Of a stretch of DNA of 38,686 nt, positions 1-10,155 are shown piece by piece. Under the pieces are notes generated by a model that was not told where the DNA came from, did not search any database, and was given only the letters and a program-made list of their open reading frames with translations. Source of the DNA: Eubacteriaceae bacterium (GTDB lineage Bacteria > Bacillota > Clostridia > Eubacteriales > Garciellaceae); NCBI GenBank assembly GCA_012838085.1, contig DUPX01000010.1, positions 1 to 38,686 of the forward strand. Reading direction: 5' to 3'. Made by a program: the position numbers and the translations under genes. Position 1 is the stretch's first letter; the number at the start of each line of letters is the position of its first letter.

Positions 1-41
1 CTAGCCTAAATTAAGGTATAAAGGTTTTTTCCTTATCATCT

Positions 42-605
42 TTATGACCTTTGTTCTCCAAATATTTCAAAGTGAATAATTTTTTTCACATTTATTTTAG
101 GTCTTTTATAAGGAACTTCATTGGAGTAACCTATAGGCAGTATAGCAATAGGTTGGTAATCTTCTGGTAGCCTCAATACTTTTACCAGTTCATCCTTTCG
201 AAATCCGCTGACATAGCAACTTCCTAAGCCTAAATAAACCGCCCCTAGAAGTATATTTTCAATACAGGCGGATGTATCTAAATAAAGTATTGAATCTAAA
301 GAAGTATCACCATATCGTTGTCTGACCTTTTCCTGATTACCACACACCACTATAAATACTGGTGCTGTCATCATCCATTCCTGAGGTTTTCCATTCTTTT
401 CATCCCTACCTATAAATGTTGTATCTACAACAGCCCTTTTGTTCTCTTCATTTCTGATTATAATAAATTCCCAGGGTTGGATATTTCCTGCAGAAGGAGC
501 AGCATGACCATAATCCAAAAGTTTATATATTAATTCTGTAGATACATCTTTATCTAAAAAGGAACGGATGCTTCTTCTTTCTTTTACAATATCATTATAA
601 TTCAT
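42..605 (-). CDS. Nitroreductase family protein
   Basis: ORF 42..632; RRSIRSF...DYGHAAPSAGNIQPWEFIII and LGLGSCYVSGF motifs typical of the nitroreductase fold. Start moved to the ATG at 605, preceded by AGGGGGAG. Confidence 0.85.
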   Translation of the reverse strand: MNYNDIVKERRSIRSFLDKDVSTELIYKLLDYGHAAPSAGNIQPWEFIIIRNEENKRAVVDTTFIGRDEKNGKPQEWMMTAPVFIVVCGNQEKVRQRYGDTSLDSILYLDTSACIENILLGAVYLGLGSCYVSGFRKDELVKVLRLPEDYQPIAILPIGYSNEVPYKRPKINVKKIIHFEIFGEQRS

Positions 606-622
606 AAGCTCCCCCTTAATTA

Positions 623-1822
623 TTATTTCCAAATCTTTTTTAACACTCTAATTATATTTTCTCCTAATACCTTTTTTATATCTTGGTCACTATAGGAATT
701 CTTCACTAGCCATCTAAGAATATTTTTAGATGCTTCTGTAGGATTTTCCAAGCCTTTAACATATTCTACCTCATCAAAATCCTCTTTGCCTTGGGTGTTT
801 TTAGTGGATAATTGTTTAGCATAGAGATGATGTATCCCCACATGGTCACCATATAATGTGTCTGGGCCAAAAGCCACATGATCAATGCCCACCAAATCCA
901 CAATATATTTAAAATGTTCCATAAAGGAATCAATTGAATGGTTTCTTATCTTATTTGTTAAAGTGGTATGGGGGGCTGCCTCTATAGCAATAATCCCACC
1001 CTTACTAGCACATGCTTTTATCACCCGATCTGGAGATAATCTTTTGCTGTCCCAAAGACTCCTAGCCCCAACATGGGTTAAGAATATAGGGTGCTGGCTT
1101 TCTTCAATAACATCTAGGGTGGTTTCATAGCCAGTATGGGAGCAGTCTATAGCCATTCCCACCTGATTCATCCTACGGACAGCTTTTTTGCCAAAGGCGG
1201 TAAGGCCTCCATCTCTTTCTTCTTTAATACCAGAGCCCAGTTGATTTGATTCGCTATAGGTTATGCCCATCATTCTTACTCCAAAGCCATATAGTATATC
1301 TATCCTATCTAGCTCATTTTCAATAGGGGCTGCCCCTTCTACACTTGGCACCCATGCAATTTTACCTTCTCTATGGGCATAGTAGATATCTTTTATCCCT
1401 CGGCAGGGGATAACAAGATCCTGATGGGCTATGTCACAGAGCCTCATACCCAAATCAAAAATAATATCATCCCATTTCCATCCATTAGCTGATGTGATGG
1501 TGGAAGTACCGTCTAACATATTGTCAAATACTACATCATAATAAGATTGGGAAAGACCTTCATAGGCACAATGATCCCTGCCAATTCTAGTATATTCCAT
1601 AACATTTTCTAAGTTTTCTGGAAGAATAGTAGGGTGTTCATGAAGGGAGATAAAAATGCTTTCCTTGGCAAGCTTTTTTACCCTCGCCTCCTGCTCCTCA
1701 CTCAATGGAATCAAATACTCCTTTACCCTATCTATTTCCTTTGCCATTTTAAACCTTTTAAAATCATTCTGGTCTAAATATCCATATGCTTTATATCCGT
1801 CATATCTTTTATTAAGTCCCAT
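623..1822 (-). CDS. Membrane dipeptidase (peptidase M19) family protein, copy 1
   Basis: VEGAAPIENELDR, AIDCSH, THVGARSLWDSKR and DHVAFGPDT blocks match the M19 renal dipeptidase layout. Start refined to ATG at 1822. Confidence 0.8.
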   Translation of the reverse strand: MGLNKRYDGYKAYGYLDQNDFKRFKMAKEIDRVKEYLIPLSEEQEARVKKLAKESIFISLHEHPTILPENLENVMEYTRIGRDHCAYEGLSQSYYDVVFDNMLDGTSTITSANGWKWDDIIFDLGMRLCDIAHQDLVIPCRGIKDIYYAHREGKIAWVPSVEGAAPIENELDRIDILYGFGVRMMGITYSESNQLGSGIKEERDGGLTAFGKKAVRRMNQVGMAIDCSHTGYETTLDVIEESQHPIFLTHVGARSLWDSKRLSPDRVIKACASKGGIIAIEAAPHTTLTNKIRNHSIDSFMEHFKYIVDLVGIDHVAFGPDTLYGDHVGIHHLYAKQLSTKNTQGKEDFDEVEYVKGLENPTEASKNILRWLVKNSYSDQDIKKVLGENIIRVLKKIWK

Positions 1823-1832
1823 TTTTTCACCT

Positions 1833-2585
1833 TCAACCCCTCTGATATAGGTCATCTATGCTCTTAACCTTTCCACTTCTGATCTTTACAGGTGTTCCAA
1901 AGGCTTTTTTAGAATGGCGTAATCCAGAGTCCACCAAGGCCTCTGCCATCTTTAATCCAACTTTAGCGGGATTTATTACTGGTACCCCCAGAGCTTTTTC
2001 TATTTCTTCTGAAACTTCTAAGAATCCCATTGACATACAGCCTAACACCAATGCATCTGCTCTATCTCTATCTATTGCAGTTCTTCCCCCCTGGATTATC
2101 TTCTCTAGTGATTGGTCCCTTTTAGTCATTAGTTCCAGTACGGGGATATTTACCGCAATTACTGAGGTTAACTTCTCCAGTACTCCTGCCTTAAAGGCTA
2201 GTTCATAGCTACTTGGTATTAATGTCTCTTCTGGGGTGATTACCGAGAACTTATGTCCTAACATAGCTGCTGCTATCATGCTTGTCTGTCCTGGTCCCAC
2301 CACAAGCATCTTTTCTGTTAGCTCTCTCATGGCGTCTAAACCAGGATCTCCTGCACATCCTAATATAGCACCATCATAACCCCTTTCCTCCATTTCAACC
2401 ATTAGCTTAGCTGTTGAAGGTATGCTTAAATATTCTTCATACATACTCTCTATAGAGGCAGGTCCTTCAGGTACACAGACTAAATCTACTTGAGTTCCTT
2501 CAAAGGCCCAATCCCGTAAGATTGATTCCCTTCTCCTCTGTTCTTCTTCTGCCATAACACCTGGAACAACATATACGATTTTCAA
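1833..2585 (-). CDS. Aspartate/glutamate (hydantoin) racemase family protein
   Basis: GAILGCAGDPGLDAMRE and DALVLGCMSMGF: two Cys-containing motifs characteristic of the Asp/Glu/hydantoin racemase superfamily. Confidence 0.8.
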   Translation of the reverse strand: MKIVYVVPGVMAEEEQRRRESILRDWAFEGTQVDLVCVPEGPASIESMYEEYLSIPSTAKLMVEMEERGYDGAILGCAGDPGLDAMRELTEKMLVVGPGQTSMIAAAMLGHKFSVITPEETLIPSSYELAFKAGVLEKLTSVIAVNIPVLELMTKRDQSLEKIIQGGRTAIDRDRADALVLGCMSMGFLEVSEEIEKALGVPVINPAKVGLKMAEALVDSGLRHSKKAFGTPVKIRSGKVKSIDDLYQRG

Positions 2586-2604
2586 TGTTTTGCCTCCTTA
2601 TCTT

Positions 2605-3813
2605 CTATGCCCAAACTTCTTTCAACACTCTTAATGTGTTTTGGCCCATAACCTTAGCAATATCTTCATCAGAATAATTATGTTTTACAAGATAGCGTAG
2701 AATATTTTTTGAACCTTCGGTGGGGTTTTCTATTCCCTTTACATATTCTACTTCATTAAAGTCCTTTCTATTTCCTTGGGTACCCTTAGTGGAAAGATGC
2801 TCTGCAAAGGCATGGTGCAGTCCCACATGGTCTCCATATAAGGTGTCTGGCCCAAAGGTCACATGGTCAATTCCCACTAAATCTTTAATATACTCAAAGT
2901 GTTCCATAAAGGAATCAATAGAATGGTTTGGATTATTTCTTGTAATAGTAGTATGAGGTGCTGCTTCTATACCAATAACTCCACCTTTTGCAGCACAAGC
3001 CTTTAATACATCATCAGGTGCTAACCTCTTGCTATCCCACAGGCTTTTCGCTCCTACATGGCTCATAAAGATAGGTTTTTTACTATGGGCAATAACATCT
3101 TTAGTGGTTTCAATGCCCACATGGGAACAATCTATTGCCATGCCTACCTTATTCATTCTCTCTACTGCCTTGTGTCCAAAAGCTGTAAGTCCTCCGTCCC
3201 TGTCTTCTTTCAAGCCTGATCCTAGCTGATTGGATTCACTATAGGTGATCCCTAATAGCCTAACTCCAAATCCATAGAGAATATCTATTCTATCTAATTC
3301 ATTTTCAATAGGAGCTGCCCCTTCTATCACTGGCACCAAGGCAATTTTACCTTCTCTATGAGCTGTGTATATGTCTTCTACCTTTTCACATCGTATAATA
3401 AAATCCTGTTGGGCAAGGTCGCATAATCTAATACCTAAGTCATGTAATACTTCACTCCACTTCCATCCAGCTTTAGAATGAATAGTGCAGGTGCCATCCA
3501 TTAAATTATCAAATACACAATCCCAATAGCTTCTTGATAATTCCTCATAGGCACATGGCTGTCTGCCTTCACGATTAAATTCAAAAACATCCCTTTTTAG
3601 ATGCTTTGGAAAAAGCACAGGATGCTCATGGATTGAGATACAAATAGTATCCCTTGCCAGCTGTTCTACCCTTTCCTCTTGTTCTTTAGTAAGGGGTATT
3701 AAATATTCGGGAAAAATCTTATCCCCCTCGCATAACTCAAAACTTCTATAATCCACACCAGCCTCTAAATAATCATAGGCTTTATATCCTTTGTATTGTT
3801 TATTTGTACCCAT
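2605..3813 (-). CDS. Membrane dipeptidase (peptidase M19) family protein, copy 2
   Basis: Full-length paralog of 623..1822 with the same motif set. Confidence 0.8.
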   Translation of the reverse strand: MGTNKQYKGYKAYDYLEAGVDYRSFELCEGDKIFPEYLIPLTKEQEERVEQLARDTICISIHEHPVLFPKHLKRDVFEFNREGRQPCAYEELSRSYWDCVFDNLMDGTCTIHSKAGWKWSEVLHDLGIRLCDLAQQDFIIRCEKVEDIYTAHREGKIALVPVIEGAAPIENELDRIDILYGFGVRLLGITYSESNQLGSGLKEDRDGGLTAFGHKAVERMNKVGMAIDCSHVGIETTKDVIAHSKKPIFMSHVGAKSLWDSKRLAPDDVLKACAAKGGVIGIEAAPHTTITRNNPNHSIDSFMEHFEYIKDLVGIDHVTFGPDTLYGDHVGLHHAFAEHLSTKGTQGNRKDFNEVEYVKGIENPTEGSKNILRYLVKHNYSDEDIAKVMGQNTLRVLKEVWA

Positions 3814-3839
3814 TTTGTTCCTCCTTCTGCTTTATTCAT

Positions 3840-3869
3840 ATACTGCTACTCCTTGAGGAGTAGCAGTAT
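3840..3869. other. Intercistronic stem-loop
   Basis: atactgctactcc-ttga-ggagtagcagtat, perfect 13-bp inverted repeat between the substrate-binding protein gene and M19 copy 2; no T tract. Confidence 0.7.
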
Positions 3870-3881
3870 AATGGTGTATCA

Positions 3882-5507
3882 CTATTTAACTTTATATACC
3901 TGTTGTAATGATTGTGGATCTACTAAGCCCTTTAAGTTAGATGGGAACATCTTAAATCCTGCAAAGTCATTACTATAAGCGAAATTTAACTTCTTAACAA
4001 ATACAGGAATGTCAGGAAGATCAGCAATTATTTCTTTTTGGAAGATATCCATGTTCTTCATGGTTATTTCTTCACTAAGTGAGCTTTTCATTTCGTCCAT
4101 AGCTTTATCAGCAACATCATTTTTCCAACCCATCCAGTTTAGTGGAGCAGTGGAATAGAATAGAGTAGATACTGATGAGTCAACGTCATCTAATATTCCC
4201 CAAGTATTAATAGTTAATTGCCACTCATGGGTATTGTAAAGTTTATCTGTCTGTAAAGCCTTGTCCATTGGATCAGGAATAAGCTCTATACCAATTTCTT
4301 TCATTTGGTCCACTAATACTCTAGCCATTTTCTCATGCTCAGTTACAGTGTTTGCAAAGATTACCTTAAAGCTTAGGTTTTCTCCATTTGGTGCATTTAA
4401 TATTCCGTCATTATCAGTATCTTTATAACCAGCCTCTTCTAATAGCTTTTTAGCTCCTTCTACATCATAGCTTGGAAGGTCATTTCCAATCTGGAACTGC
4501 TCATATACTGGAGAAATAATTCCTGTCATTTCAATACCGTCACCATCAAAGGCAAAGTCAATTACCTTACTTTTGTCAATAGCCATTGCCATAGCTGTTC
4601 TTACTTTTACATCTTGTAATAGTGGTTCTCTTAGGTTTATTGCCATGTGCTCATATCCTAAAGAAACATTTTGTTCTACAGTAAATCCTTCTTCATTTTC
4701 TAATTCTCTTGCTGCTGCCACAGGAATTTCCTTAGCAGTTAGATCAATATCACCAGATTTTAGTGCTAATACCATGGTATTAACATCTGGATATGGTTTA
4801 TAAACTACCTTGTCTAAGTATGGTCTTCCCTCTGGAGATAGGGGCCATTCTTCAACACTTTCTAGTACATAATATTGTCCTCTTTCATATTCTGTCAATT
4901 TAAATGGTCCAAGACCTACTGGATTATCATTAGTAAAGGTCTTAACATCTTCTACCTCTGACCAAATGTGGGCAGGTACTATTCTTTGCCAGAAACCTAA
5001 TGTGGTTATAAAGGTTGGGAAAGGCTTAGATAGTTTAAACTCTACAGTCTTCTCATCCACAGCCTTCATTTCTACACCTTCTAATACCTCATATTGCCAT
5101 TGTAATTGGTGCTCATAAAGTGTTTCATAGGTATATATAAGGTCGTCTGAAGATAGTGGTGTACCATCTTGCCACTTAAAGCCATCCTTTAGAGTCACAG
5201 TAACAGTAAGACCGTCTTCTGATATCTCAGGCTCTTCGATGATATATGGTTGTTTAATCCCATTTTCATCTAATACCATAAGGGTTGGATAGATAAGATT
5301 TAATATCCAGGACCCTGCCATATCATTACCCACTAATGGGTTTAATGTATCTGGGTCAGCAAAGGTTCCTATATTTAAGGTACCCCCAAACTTATCCCCC
5401 TCTTCTTGTTTTCCAGGCTCTTCACTGCTCTGGCCAGAGCTACAGCCTGCTAGCATACCTACAACTAAAACCAAAACCAATAATATGCTTATTATTCTTT
5501 TTTTCAA
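3882..5507 (-). CDS. ABC transporter substrate-binding protein, family 5 (peptide/oligopeptide type)
   Basis: Lipoprotein signal (LVVGMLAGCSSG); GGTLNIGTFADPDTLNPL...VTLKDGFKWQDGTPLSSDDLIYTYE typical of SBP_bac_5. Confidence 0.92.
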   Translation of the reverse strand: MKKRIISILLVLVLVVGMLAGCSSGQSSEEPGKQEEGDKFGGTLNIGTFADPDTLNPLVGNDMAGSWILNLIYPTLMVLDENGIKQPYIIEEPEISEDGLTVTVTLKDGFKWQDGTPLSSDDLIYTYETLYEHQLQWQYEVLEGVEMKAVDEKTVEFKLSKPFPTFITTLGFWQRIVPAHIWSEVEDVKTFTNDNPVGLGPFKLTEYERGQYYVLESVEEWPLSPEGRPYLDKVVYKPYPDVNTMVLALKSGDIDLTAKEIPVAAARELENEEGFTVEQNVSLGYEHMAINLREPLLQDVKVRTAMAMAIDKSKVIDFAFDGDGIEMTGIISPVYEQFQIGNDLPSYDVEGAKKLLEEAGYKDTDNDGILNAPNGENLSFKVIFANTVTEHEKMARVLVDQMKEIGIELIPDPMDKALQTDKLYNTHEWQLTINTWGILDDVDSSVSTLFYSTAPLNWMGWKNDVADKAMDEMKSSLSEEITMKNMDIFQKEIIADLPDIPVFVKKLNFAYSNDFAGFKMFPSNLKGLVDPQSLQQVYKVK

Positions 5508-5528
5508 GTACTTTCCCTTCTTTCTTTA

Positions 5529-7148
5529 TTATTTTTGTCTTTTTATAATTTCACCACTATAGTGGTTTATTATCCTTCCTTCTTCTAAGACAACTTTCCC
5601 ATTTACCAATACATAGTCTACCCCTTCAGCATTGATTTCAGGGTTGCTATAGTCCACCTCTGTGGGGGAAGGATAGCTATATTCATCCAAATTTATTATG
5701 GATATATCTGCCTTCATTCCTTCCTTAAGTACTCCCCTGTCTTTAATGCCAAATTGTTTTGCTGCTAGGGAGGTATTTCGTCTGACTATTTCTTCTACCT
5801 CTATTCCACCCTCCCGATACATATTCATAAATATTGGGAAACCGCCTCTACGTTGTAATTCATACCAAGATCCTGGATCCCATGGTTCACCAAAGATAAT
5901 ATCTGTTCCCACCATTACTAATGGATTATTTTGAACATTTTCAGGATGGGGTCCTATTGGAAAGTCGTCTCTACTGGGGCCCCCTAGCCAAAATGTATAG
6001 TTATCATTCTCATCAGCAAGTAAGTCCAATAATACCTCTCGGGAATCCTCCACCCCTCGCTTATCAGCAATTTCTTGAATACTCTTGTTCTCTAACTCTT
6101 CTGTCCCTGTATTAATAACAATCACATTGTTCATGTCATTGCCAAAAATATAAGCATCTTCTAGAATCTTTTTTCTTCCTTCTTCTGTGTGGAGGGCTGC
6201 CTTTACCCCTTCCACCCCTAAGTCAAAGAACTCTGATGATATTGCCATAATAAATTGGATTAATCGATCCTTTCGGGTACAGTGACCGGTACTTCTAGGA
6301 ATAGTATCTATTGCAATATCTACCCCCCTATTACTGGCCTCAAGAACTGCATCAAAGGATTCAGGAGAAGTTACTGATAGATGGGACACCTGAACCCTTG
6401 CCCCGGATTTTTCACCAATCTCTATAGCCTCTAAAGTAGACTCTAATAGTCCAATATAATATCTAGCATGGGTAGAATATACCCCATCATACTTTGCTAC
6501 TACCTCTGCACATTTTATGATCTCCTGGGTGTCTGCATATCGGCTGGGTATATAAGATAATCCTGTGGATATACCCAGTGCCCCTTGTTTCATGCCTTCA
6601 TCAATGTATTGTAAAATCTTTTCCTCCTCCTCAGGTGTAGGAGGCCTATCCTTAGAGCCACCCATCACTATCCATCGGATAGTCCCGTGGCCAAGTAAAA
6701 ATCCTAGATTAATATTAAAGCCCTTGCTTTTTATTACTTCAAAATAGCCTTCCAGATCATCCCAAGGGGGCTGTTCTTCTGTATATTTCTCCCAAGCTTC
6801 CTGGGAAATCAGTCCATTTAAGTAATAATATTCGTATATCCTTTTGGATTCTGTAGGAGTGATTGAATGACCACAATTCCCATTAATTATTGTGGTGACA
6901 CCCTGCTTTAAAAACACCTCTAAAGAACCATCGTGAAGTACTGTAGTTTCAAAGTGTACATGGGGATCAATAAAGCCTGGAGATACCATTTTCCCTTTAG
7001 CATCTATAGTTTTTTCCCCTTCTCCTTCTATTCCCTGGGCAATCTTTACTATTTTTCCATCCCTTACCCCTATATCACCTATAAAGCCTTCTTTTCCTGT
7101 GCCATCTACAATCCAGCCATTCTTTATAAGAACATCATATTTTCCCAT
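5529..7148 (-). CDS. N-acyl-D-amino-acid deacylase / D-aminoacylase-type amidohydrolase
   Basis: GKMVSPGFIDPHVHFE, TTIINGNCGHSITP, YSTHARYYIGLLESTLEAIEIGEKSGARVQVSHL; closest to the D-aminoacylase branch. Confidence 0.75.
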   Translation of the reverse strand: MGKYDVLIKNGWIVDGTGKEGFIGDIGVRDGKIVKIAQGIEGEGEKTIDAKGKMVSPGFIDPHVHFETTVLHDGSLEVFLKQGVTTIINGNCGHSITPTESKRIYEYYYLNGLISQEAWEKYTEEQPPWDDLEGYFEVIKSKGFNINLGFLLGHGTIRWIVMGGSKDRPPTPEEEEKILQYIDEGMKQGALGISTGLSYIPSRYADTQEIIKCAEVVAKYDGVYSTHARYYIGLLESTLEAIEIGEKSGARVQVSHLSVTSPESFDAVLEASNRGVDIAIDTIPRSTGHCTRKDRLIQFIMAISSEFFDLGVEGVKAALHTEEGRKKILEDAYIFGNDMNNVIVINTGTEELENKSIQEIADKRGVEDSREVLLDLLADENDNYTFWLGGPSRDDFPIGPHPENVQNNPLVMVGTDIIFGEPWDPGSWYELQRRGGFPIFMNMYREGGIEVEEIVRRNTSLAAKQFGIKDRGVLKEGMKADISIINLDEYSYPSPTEVDYSNPEINAEGVDYVLVNGKVVLEEGRIINHYSGEIIKRQK

Positions 7149-7161
7149 TCCTTTACCTCCC

Positions 7162-8316
7162 TTAAATAAGAATTGTCATACTCTCAATATCTTTTGGATA
7201 CTTGGTAAGGACCTCACAACCATCCTCTGTAATCACTACAGTATCTGAATGCCTAAAGCCTGATAATCCCTCTATATAAATTCCTGGTTCACTGGAAAAT
7301 ACCATCCCAGGCTTAAGTACTGTCTTATCACCTGCTGCAATATAAGGAGGTTCATGTTCCTCTAAGCCCTTGCCATGGCCTGTACGGTGCTTAATATATT
7401 GGCCGTACCCTGCTTCTGAAATAAATCTAATTACCTCTTTTTCAATCTCTTCACAGACAGCACCTGGTTTCATAAGCTTAATTCCAAGCTCCTGGGCCTC
7501 CCTCATTACCTTAAAGGCCTCCACCTTTCTGGCTTCAGGCTTTCCAACAAAAAATGTTCTTTCGCATTCTGTCCTATATCCCCAAACATTTGTACCACAG
7601 GATAATATCATGGTATCTCCTGCCTCCACTACCCTACCACTAGGCAGGGCATGAGGAATAGCAGTTCTAACCCCACTGGGCACCAAAGCTCCTGCAGGTC
7701 CTCCAGGTACATATATAACATCGCCCATGTCCTCTATCATTTTATCTACAGTCTTTGTAATACTGCGGTTTAATAGTCCTAGTTCAGTAACCCCTGGCGC
7801 AAGTATTTCCTTACCCTTTTCCACTATAAAATCTGAATAATATGCCGACTTCCTTAGCATTTCCACTTCTTCCGGACTCTTAATCTGCCGTTGATTCATC
7901 ACCTGGTCTATAATATAGACATCATCAAATATCTCCTTTAACCTTAGGTAGCCGTTTATATCAATTGTGTCTACACCAACAACTTTTTTATGGGAGGAAG
8001 ACAGCTGAATGTGTTCCCTCATAAAGTCATATAGATCCCTTTGGGAACTAAAATCATCATCATAGGCATACACTTCATCAAAAACCTTAACCTTAAGGGC
8101 TTCATGGTACTCCATTTTCGGAGTAAATCCATAGACCTTTCCATTGGAATGGATATAGATAACCACTGGTCTTTTGCCAGGATAATAATAAAATCCGAAA
8201 TAGAATACATTATAGGGATTAAATACAAAGTATCCCTCTAGCTTTTTTTGCTGAACAAATTCCTTTGTTTTATCAATCCTTGCCTGTAACTGATCATCAC
8301 TAAATCCCTTTATCAT
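7162..8316 (-). CDS. M24 family metallopeptidase (Xaa-Pro peptidase/creatinase-like)
   Basis: Creatinase-like N-terminus; IKHRTGHGKGLEEHEPPYIAAGDKTVLKPGMVFSSEPGIYI. Confidence 0.88.
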   Translation of the reverse strand: MIKGFSDDQLQARIDKTKEFVQQKKLEGYFVFNPYNVFYFGFYYYPGKRPVVIYIHSNGKVYGFTPKMEYHEALKVKVFDEVYAYDDDFSSQRDLYDFMREHIQLSSSHKKVVGVDTIDINGYLRLKEIFDDVYIIDQVMNQRQIKSPEEVEMLRKSAYYSDFIVEKGKEILAPGVTELGLLNRSITKTVDKMIEDMGDVIYVPGGPAGALVPSGVRTAIPHALPSGRVVEAGDTMILSCGTNVWGYRTECERTFFVGKPEARKVEAFKVMREAQELGIKLMKPGAVCEEIEKEVIRFISEAGYGQYIKHRTGHGKGLEEHEPPYIAAGDKTVLKPGMVFSSEPGIYIEGLSGFRHSDTVVITEDGCEVLTKYPKDIESMTILI

Positions 8317-8325
8317 AAGACACCT

Positions 8326-9183
8326 CTACTCTCTACTTATTCTTGGATTCAATGCATCTCTAATACCCATGCTTAAAAAGTTAAATGATACTACAAATAT
8401 CATAATGGCTATGCTGGGAAACAGGGAAAACCACCAAGCTGTGCCAAATGCCCCACTAAGATGGGCATTGTTTAGAATTTTACCCCAACTATGGGCTAAA
8501 GGGTCCCCTAATCCTAAAAAACTAATAGCTGATTCTGTAATAATAGATGTAGCCATAATTATTGTAAGATTTACAAAAATTGGAGTACTGGCATTGACTA
8601 AAATATGCTTAAATATAATTTTACTTGTCTTAATTCCTAGACACTTGGCTGCCTCTAGGTATTGCATTCCACATATCTTCAAGGCGGTAGATCGGGTGAT
8701 TCTGGCTATACTTGGCCAGGAAAAAATCCCTATGATAAATGCCACCGTATTAATACTGGTAGTTTCCAATACTGCTGCCGTTACTATTATCAATGGAAGC
8801 ATAGGAATTGTAAGAAATATCTCTGTTAACCCCATTCCTATGGTGTCAAATAACCCCTTATAATAACCTGATAAGAGGCCTACTGGTACACCTATAGATA
8901 TGGCAATAAACACAGCAATAATGCCTACCCGAATGGAAGAGCGGGTGCCCCAAATCACTTGGGAGAATAAATCTAGTCCCATATCATCAGTACCAAACCA
9001 ATACTTTGAAGAAGGAGGAAGTAGTTTTTCTTCATATTCACCATATCCTGAAACAGGTTCTGCAATAAATGGGGCAAAAACTGCTATCAGTATCAGAATT
9101 GCTACCCCTATCAAACCTATCATTCCAAGACGATGGCTTAGAAAGGCCTTGACTTCCTTTTCATATCTTTTTTCCTTGCTCAT
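8326..9183 (-). CDS. ABC transporter permease (DppC/OppC type)
   Basis: N-terminal TM, LFGTDDMGLDLFSQVIWGTRSSIRVG and EAAKCLGIKTSKIIFKHI EAA loop. Confidence 0.92.
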   Translation of the reverse strand: MSKEKRYEKEVKAFLSHRLGMIGLIGVAILILIAVFAPFIAEPVSGYGEYEEKLLPPSSKYWFGTDDMGLDLFSQVIWGTRSSIRVGIIAVFIAISIGVPVGLLSGYYKGLFDTIGMGLTEIFLTIPMLPLIIVTAAVLETTSINTVAFIIGIFSWPSIARITRSTALKICGMQYLEAAKCLGIKTSKIIFKHILVNASTPIFVNLTIIMATSIITESAISFLGLGDPLAHSWGKILNNAHLSGAFGTAWWFSLFPSIAIMIFVVSFNFLSMGIRDALNPRISRE

Positions 9184-9195
9184 TTATTCACACCT

Positions 9196-10155
9196 CTATT
9201 CAAGTTTAATTCTCGGATCTAAATATGCACAGAGTATATCAGTGACAATATTCATAATAATGACACTAAGTGCAAGGATTATGAATGCTCCTTGAAGGAT
9301 AGGATAATCCTGTTGACCTACTGCCTGATAAATCATCCTCCCCACACCAGGATAGGCAAATACCGTTTCAGTAAGTACCGCTCCTCCTACCATTGAACCT
9401 AGCATCATTCCTGCAGAGGTTACCGTTGGAATCATGGCATTTTTTGTAGCATGCTTCCACAGTACATCCTTCTCTTTAAGTCCCTTTGCACGAGCAGTTC
9501 TAATATAATCTTCTGATAGAACATCTATAATACTACCTCTGGTATATAGTACATAATTAGCAAGATATAAAAATACTAAGGTAATTACCGGTAATACAAG
9601 ATGCTTTATTACATCTAATATATATGGCAATCCCTGCTCAATTCCAGGAGTAAAAGCCCCCCCTACAGGAAACATCTTTAATTGATAGCCAAATATATAT
9701 AAAAGAGTAAATCCTAGCCAAGGCACAAAGATAGAAATACCAAATATAGATATTCCATTGATAAAGTGATCTATTTTGCTACCCCGCCGATATCCTGAAT
9801 ACACCCCCAGTGGAATACCTATTAACAAGGTAATCGCTTGGGTAACTATCATTAATAGTAGTGTCCAGGGTAATCGTTCCTTTATAATATCCATTACCGG
9901 TCTTTTTTGCATAAAGGAAAGGCCTAGATCCCCCTTAAATAGATTTCCAAGGAAAGAAACATATTGGAGAGGCAAAGGCTTATCCAACCCAAAGTCCTCC
10001 AGCATCTGTTCCTGTTGTGCCACTGTCAATCTATTATCCATTAGCATGGTTGTAGGATCAGCAGGCATCAATCTTACAATTAAAAATGTCAGAGTTATTG
10101 TAATAAAAAATGTAATGATTCCCTTAACAATTCTCTTTTGAAGATATTTCCCCAT
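9196..10155 (-). CDS. ABC transporter permease (DppB/OppB type)
   Basis: YLQKRIVKGIITFFITITLTFLIVRLMPADP, RTARAKGLKEKDVLWKHATKNAMIP. Start refined to MGKYLQKR at 10155. Confidence 0.92.
   Translation of the reverse strand: MGKYLQKRIVKGIITFFITITLTFLIVRLMPADPTTMLMDNRLTVAQQEQMLEDFGLDKPLPLQYVSFLGNLFKGDLGLSFMQKRPVMDIIKERLPWTLLLMIVTQAITLLIGIPLGVYSGYRRGSKIDHFINGISIFGISIFVPWLGFTLLYIFGYQLKMFPVGGAFTPGIEQGLPYILDVIKHLVLPVITLVFLYLANYVLYTRGSIIDVLSEDYIRTARAKGLKEKDVLWKHATKNAMIPTVTSAGMMLGSMVGGAVLTETVFAYPGVGRMIYQAVGQQDYPILQGAFIILALSVIIMNIVTDILCAYLDPRIKLE

Noticed and set aside
8369-8863. Plus-strand ORF of 164 aa, and similar antisense ORFs (318..533, 1858..2208, 9776..10141, 12411..12782, 29265..29582, 32468..33031, 33701..33988)
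   Set aside because: Each is antisense to a confidently assigned gene and lacks recognisable domains; typical shadow ORFs.
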